Positions 14,152 through 17,181 of a DNA stretch of 17,181 nt are shown in pieces; the stretch's first letter is position 1; the number at the start of each line of letters is the position of its first letter. The stretch is from Betaproteobacteria bacterium (lineage in GTDB: Bacteria > Pseudomonadota > Gammaproteobacteria > Burkholderiales > Casimicrobiaceae). Both the position numbers and the translations under genes were made by a program. Location of the stretch: the NCBI GenBank assembly GCA_013298455.1, contig JAAFHR010000011.1:1-17181 (forward strand), written 5' to 3'. The notes beneath the pieces were generated by a model. It did no database searches, had not been told where the DNA came from, and saw nothing but the letters and a program-made list of their open reading frames with translations.

Positions 14152-14787
14152 CTAGTTCAGCCAGCGACGGCCCGTTTGCATGGCCTGCAGCCCATCGAAC
14201 GTGGGCGTGGGAGCCACGCAAAGAATACGCTGCAAAAGATGCGCAGTGGTGAGTGCATCGGCCACCGCACGATGTTGCTTTCGAATGGGAAGCTCTAGCG
14301 CCGCGCTCCACTCTGCTAAATTTTTTGCCGGCAATTTCGGAAACACTAACGGCGCGATCACGGCCAGATCGAGATAGCGCTTGCCAAACGACTTGCTTTG
14401 CTGCGGATCGTCGTTGGCGCGAAACGCGCGCTGCAGAAACGCAATGTCGAAGGGTGTGTAAAAACCAACGAGCGGTGCGTTTTGCATCCACTCGACAAGC
14501 GAATCCAGCGCGCTGTTGATGGCAGATCCAGCGTGCTGCTCGCTCGCGCTAACGCCGTGAATGACACGATTGGCGGCGCTCACATTGCCTGAATCCGCGA
14601 TGATTCGAGCAAACGAATCACTCAGTGAAATCGCGCCATTGACCACGGCTACCGCGCCGATTTCGACGATCCGATCGCGCTGTGGATCAAGCCCCGTGGT
14701 TTCTAGATCGAGCACCACCCAGCGCTCGGTCAGCGGGAAGTCTGGTGCGAGATCTTTTGCGGCGCGCCGCTTTAACCAATCAAACAT
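14152..14787 (-). CDS. DnaQ-like 3'-5' exonuclease (DEDDh)
   Basis: A 211-residue exonuclease of the Pol III epsilon superfamily. Numbered from the ATG at 14787, ExoI is WVVLDLETTG (D27, E29), ExoII is GFYTPFDIAFLQ (D114) and ExoIII is HRAVADALTTAHL (H172, D177), giving a complete DEDDh catalytic set. It would trim DNA or RNA 3' ends. It is a stand-alone protein with no polymerase-binding extension obvious, so it is probably not the replicative proofreading subunit. The ATG shares one base with the TGA of the upstream cNMP/CBS/DUF294 gene (TGATG), which implies translational coupling. A GTG one codon earlier (14790) is an equally possible start. The pairing of these two genes recurs in other Proteobacteria as I recall, suggesting a shared function such as nucleotide-signal-controlled RNA or DNA turnover (inference). 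Confidence 0.93.
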   Translation of the reverse strand: MFDWLKRRAAKDLAPDFPLTERWVVLDLETTGLDPQRDRIVEIGAVAVVNGAISLSDSFARIIADSGNVSAANRVIHGVSASEQHAGSAINSALDSLVEWMQNAPLVGFYTPFDIAFLQRAFRANDDPQQSKSFGKRYLDLAVIAPLVFPKLPAKNLAEWSAALELPIRKQHRAVADALTTAHLLQRILCVAPTPTFDGLQAMQTGRRWLN

Positions 14788-16649
14788 CACGGGTAATCAG
14801 CCGCCACGCGCTGCTGCAGCTTACGCGCTTGTCGGAAACATTCCTTCAAAATGCGTGCGTCCATCGGTGAAAGTGAATCGATCGCCACCGCGTTCGGGAG
14901 GTCGGGAAACTCGGCGCGCTCCTGCGCTCGCAGGCGAACACTTTGTAGGAAACCAAAGGCGTCTTTCCATTCAGACAGCTCGTTCGGCTGCACTTTGCCA
15001 AGCGCGGCGACCGCTTGCAGCCGTTCAATGGTGTTAGTGGCGCTCACGCTGTGGGCAAGCGCCAAAACGCGTGCGGCATCCACAAACGGACGCACACCGA
15101 AGCGCTTTAAATCAATGACCTGCCGCCCTTTGATTTCGGCGGTGGCGCTCAAATTGCCGAGCCAATTCAGCGGCGGCTCGACCGAAAGTACGTTGTCGGA
15201 GAGTTGCTTCAAGAAGCGTTGATTTTCACTCGCTTGTCGCAACACTTGCGCCTGCAGGGTGTGCGCCATCGATACATCACCCCAGAGCGCCCGCAGGTCA
15301 AAGAAAATATTGGCTTGCAGCAAGCTTTCAGGGTCGCCGCGTTCGATCCATTCGGCAAATCGAGCACACCAATCTTCGACAGAGAGCACCAGTGCGGGGT
15401 TACTGGCCATGATTTTGCCCTTGCAGAGCGGAAAGCCGCACTGATCGAGCGCGGCGTTCACTTCTTTGGCTAAGTCGAGCGCTCGGAGTTGGCTCACACC
15501 AGGCGCCAAAATCAGTGCATTGTCTTGATCGGTGCTGATGGTTTGTTCGTGTCGGCCTTCGCTGCCCAGCGCAATCCAACAGACTTCGCCAGCGCTCACG
15601 CCATGCGTAGGTGCAATCAGATCAATCACACGGCGCACGAGCTGATCGTTGAGTCGGCTCACAAAGCGCGTCATCGTTAAGGCTTCAACGCCCTGCGCGA
15701 TCAGGTTTCGAGCAAGTTGACGCGCGTCGGTCGCGCAAACGGCGAGCTGCGCAATAGAGTTGGAGCGATTGATCGCGCCGCTCACGCCTGTGAGTGTGTG
15801 CCGTTGCAGCGCAAACAAATCGCGCTCCGAAACGATGCCAGCAAGTGCGCCTATCTGATCGACGACCACGACATGACGAAAGCCGCGCTCGGCCATCAAA
15901 AGCGCTGCGTCCACCGAACTCGCGTGCATCGGCAGTGTGGCAACAGGCTTTGTGGCGATGGTCGCAATCGCATCATCGGGTGAACGACCGGCGAGCACCA
16001 CACGCGGCACGATATCGCGTTCGGTCACGATGCCGATCGGATGTTGAGCATCGTCAACGATCACCAGTGAGCCCACTGCATGCTGTTGCATCAATGCAAG
16101 CGAATCTCGAATCGATTGCCCCGCGCGGGTTGAGACCGCAGCGCGGCGAATGAGTGATTGCAAGGTGCGCGGCAGTTGTTGCTCGCGACCGCCCTCAACG
16201 GCGTAGCTCTCTTGCAGTGCCTTTCGCGACCTCTCCAACAAAAACGTTAGCCGCCGCGCACAAAAGTCCGCCAGCACCGAGGATTTTTGTGCGCCACGTC
16301 GAAAGTCGTCGGCGGGAATTCGCAGCGCAAAGATCTCCGTTTCGCAAAAGAATCGACTCACCACCGCGCGCTCAGTCATCAACGCACCAATCGGAAACAT
16401 TTCTCCGGCGGTGAGTTCGAGTGCGCCAACCGCGACATCTGCAGGGCGCTCGCCACGCACTCGGCCCTGCAAAACGATCCAGCACTCCGCCGCGATTTTG
16501 CCCGCCTCAATGAGTGTCTCGCCCGCCGGGTGATAGGTGACCAGGGCGTTGCTTAGCAGCGCACCGAGCTCGCTCGAGCTCATTTCCGAAAACGGATGAT
16601 GCGCTGCAAGCGCCTCTAAATAGGGCTGAGCGGCGGGCGCGGCCTTCAT
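14787..16649 (-). CDS. cNMP-binding / CBS-pair / DUF294 nucleotidyltransferase-like protein
   Basis: A 620-residue signalling protein with four parts. Residues about 10-140 form a cyclic-nucleotide-binding-like domain (LVTYHPAGETLIEAGKIAAE, then WIVLQGRVRG). A CBS pair spans about 165-285 (VGSLVIVDDAQHPIGIVTER and RHVVVVDQIGALAGIVSERD). The DUF294 nucleotidyltransferase-like domain at about 300-460 carries WIALGSEGRHEQTISTDQDN, with G362-S363 and D374/D376 as in the GS-x-GR-x-EQ...DQDN signature. The DUF294 C-terminal substrate-binding domain follows (VDAARVLALAHSVSATNTIE near 530-550). CBS and cNMP domains sense adenine nucleotides; the transferred nucleotide and target are unknown. The gene begins 7 bases after the pepN stop and ends in a TGATG junction with the exonuclease, so it is probably part of one transcript. 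ACGCGAG before ATG gives only a weak Shine-Dalgarno, fitting re-initiation from pepN. Confidence 0.93.
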   Translation of the reverse strand: MKAAPAAQPYLEALAAHHPFSEMSSSELGALLSNALVTYHPAGETLIEAGKIAAECWIVLQGRVRGERPADVAVGALELTAGEMFPIGALMTERAVVSRFFCETEIFALRIPADDFRRGAQKSSVLADFCARRLTFLLERSRKALQESYAVEGGREQQLPRTLQSLIRRAAVSTRAGQSIRDSLALMQQHAVGSLVIVDDAQHPIGIVTERDIVPRVVLAGRSPDDAIATIATKPVATLPMHASSVDAALLMAERGFRHVVVVDQIGALAGIVSERDLFALQRHTLTGVSGAINRSNSIAQLAVCATDARQLARNLIAQGVEALTMTRFVSRLNDQLVRRVIDLIAPTHGVSAGEVCWIALGSEGRHEQTISTDQDNALILAPGVSQLRALDLAKEVNAALDQCGFPLCKGKIMASNPALVLSVEDWCARFAEWIERGDPESLLQANIFFDLRALWGDVSMAHTLQAQVLRQASENQRFLKQLSDNVLSVEPPLNWLGNLSATAEIKGRQVIDLKRFGVRPFVDAARVLALAHSVSATNTIERLQAVAALGKVQPNELSEWKDAFGFLQSVRLRAQERAEFPDLPNAVAIDSLSPMDARILKECFRQARKLQQRVAADYP

Positions 16650-16656
16650 CTCGCGT

Positions 16657-17181
16657 TTAGGCGTTGCCCGCCTTAAGCGTTTTGCTGATCAGTTCGCTCA
16701 CGTTGGGTGAAAGCGATTTGACGTCGAGGATGCGAACGAGCGCCGCATGCTGTTGAGCGCGGGCGATCGGTTCAAACTTGTGCCAGCGCGAAAACGCTCC
16801 GCAGAAGCGCGAGGCGAGCGACGGATTTTGCTGATCGTAGTGAATGACTTGTGTGGCGATAAAGTCGTAGCCCGAGCCGTCGGCGGCGTGGAGTCCCAAC
16901 CAGTTTTGCTCGCAGAACACCTGCACGACCGAGCGCACGCGGTTTGGATTCTTAGCATCGAATTTGGGATGCGCGAGTAGCGTTTCCGCCCACTGCGACG
17001 CTCGGTCACGACGGGCGCTCGATTCCAGCAAAAACCAACGATTGAGCATCGTTAAATCGTTCTGCCAGCGGTCATGAAACGATTGATACATCGTGGTTCG
17101 CGCTGGACAAAACTGATCGCGAAGCGCGGTCATTGCGCCGATGGCATCCGTCAAATTGTTCGCAGCTTGACGGATGCCATC
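16657..17181 (-). CDS. pepN: Aminopeptidase N (M1 family), C-terminal part only
   Basis: The frame is open to the right edge, giving 174 codons; the start and the catalytic HExxH domain are outside the window. The visible part matches the C-terminal helical superhelix of gammaproteobacterial/betaproteobacterial PepN: DGIRQAANNLTDAIGAMTAL, then NPNRVRSVVQVFCEQNWLGL, HAADGSGYDFIATQVIHYDQ, NPSLASRFCGAFSRWHKFEP and SPNVSELISKTLKAGNA at the end. These correspond to E. coli PepN blocks such as NPAAFHAEDGSGYLF, NPQVASRL and the final YEKITKAL. PepN removes N-terminal residues from peptides in the cytoplasm with zinc. An internal TTG at 17154 has been treated as a start by frame alone but is simply an internal Leu. 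The DUF294 gene follows 7 bases after the stop. A 15-bp perfect inverted repeat lies within the coding region at 17140-17181. Confidence 0.93.
   Translation of the reverse strand, partial: DGIRQAANNLTDAIGAMTALRDQFCPARTTMYQSFHDRWQNDLTMLNRWFLLESSARRDRASQWAETLLAHPKFDAKNPNRVRSVVQVFCEQNWLGLHAADGSGYDFIATQVIHYDQQNPSLASRFCGAFSRWHKFEPIARAQQHAALVRILDVKSLSPNVSELISKTLKAGNA
17140..17181. repeat. 15-bp perfect inverted repeat inside pepN
   Basis: GATGGCATCCGTCAA (17140-17154) and TTGACGGATGCCATC (17167-17181) are exact reverse complements separated by 12 bases. The right arm ends exactly at the window edge, so the stem may be longer. On the pepN mRNA this would be a stable hairpin in the coding sequence, encoding DGIRQ...LTDAI. 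Confidence 0.8.

Noticed and set aside
13279..14298. 339-residue open frame on the plus strand
   Set aside because: It is antisense to hemB and the exonuclease, whose catalytic residues are complete; the plus-strand product resembles nothing I know.

Overview
The window looks like chromosome of a betaproteobacterium, most likely Burkholderiales. The reasons are an orphan Bug-family (TctC) periplasmic binding protein, a CaiB/BaiF CoA-transferase, a DUF748 protein, a metal-site-Asp type HemB, a coupled cNMP/CBS/DUF294 and DnaQ-like exonuclease pair, and fairly high GC. The genus cannot be fixed from the sequence. All genes but one lie on the minus strand, so the map reads right to left. Both ends are cut: pepN enters from the right edge and a DUF748 gene leaves at the left edge.

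Reading right to left, the first block (17181 to 13114) is a housekeeping cluster: the C-terminal part of aminopeptidase N, a cNMP/CBS/DUF294 nucleotidyltransferase-like signalling protein 7 bases downstream, a DEDDh exonuclease coupled to it through TGATG, and hemB 27 bases further on. A single plus-strand gene, a GlcD/D2HGDH-type FAD dehydrogenase (11581-12993), converges on hemB and diverges from the next block. That block is a phenylacetate-CoA-ligase-like enzyme overlapping a tandem-GNAT acetyltransferase by 8 bases. Next comes a CoxE-like VWA protein (7676-8848).

Between the VWA gene and the Bug gene is a small lower-GC insert with a 224-residue helical protein of unknown function. Its stop codon overlaps the start of a tiny ribbon-helix-helix protein. 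The pair is the best candidate here for an undescribed accessory module. Further left are a Bug solute-binding protein, a gamma-carbonic-anhydrase-like hexapeptide protein, a class III CoA-transferase and an orphan Rieske oxygenase alpha subunit, separated by repeat-bearing gaps, and then the DUF748 gene.

The intergenic spaces carry three kinds of dispersed palindromic repeat: a TCATCCTGAG/GAAGGATC family (five arms, two pairs facing each other), a CATTCCCGCG/GCGGGAAT pair nested in a 171-bp element with 14-bp perfect terminal inverted repeats (MITE-like), and one CCTTCGACAGGCTCAGGG arm. Two of these repeats lie in frame upstream of genes and lengthen the longest open frames artificially. The starts of the VWA protein and the CoA-ligase-like protein are corrected here for that reason.
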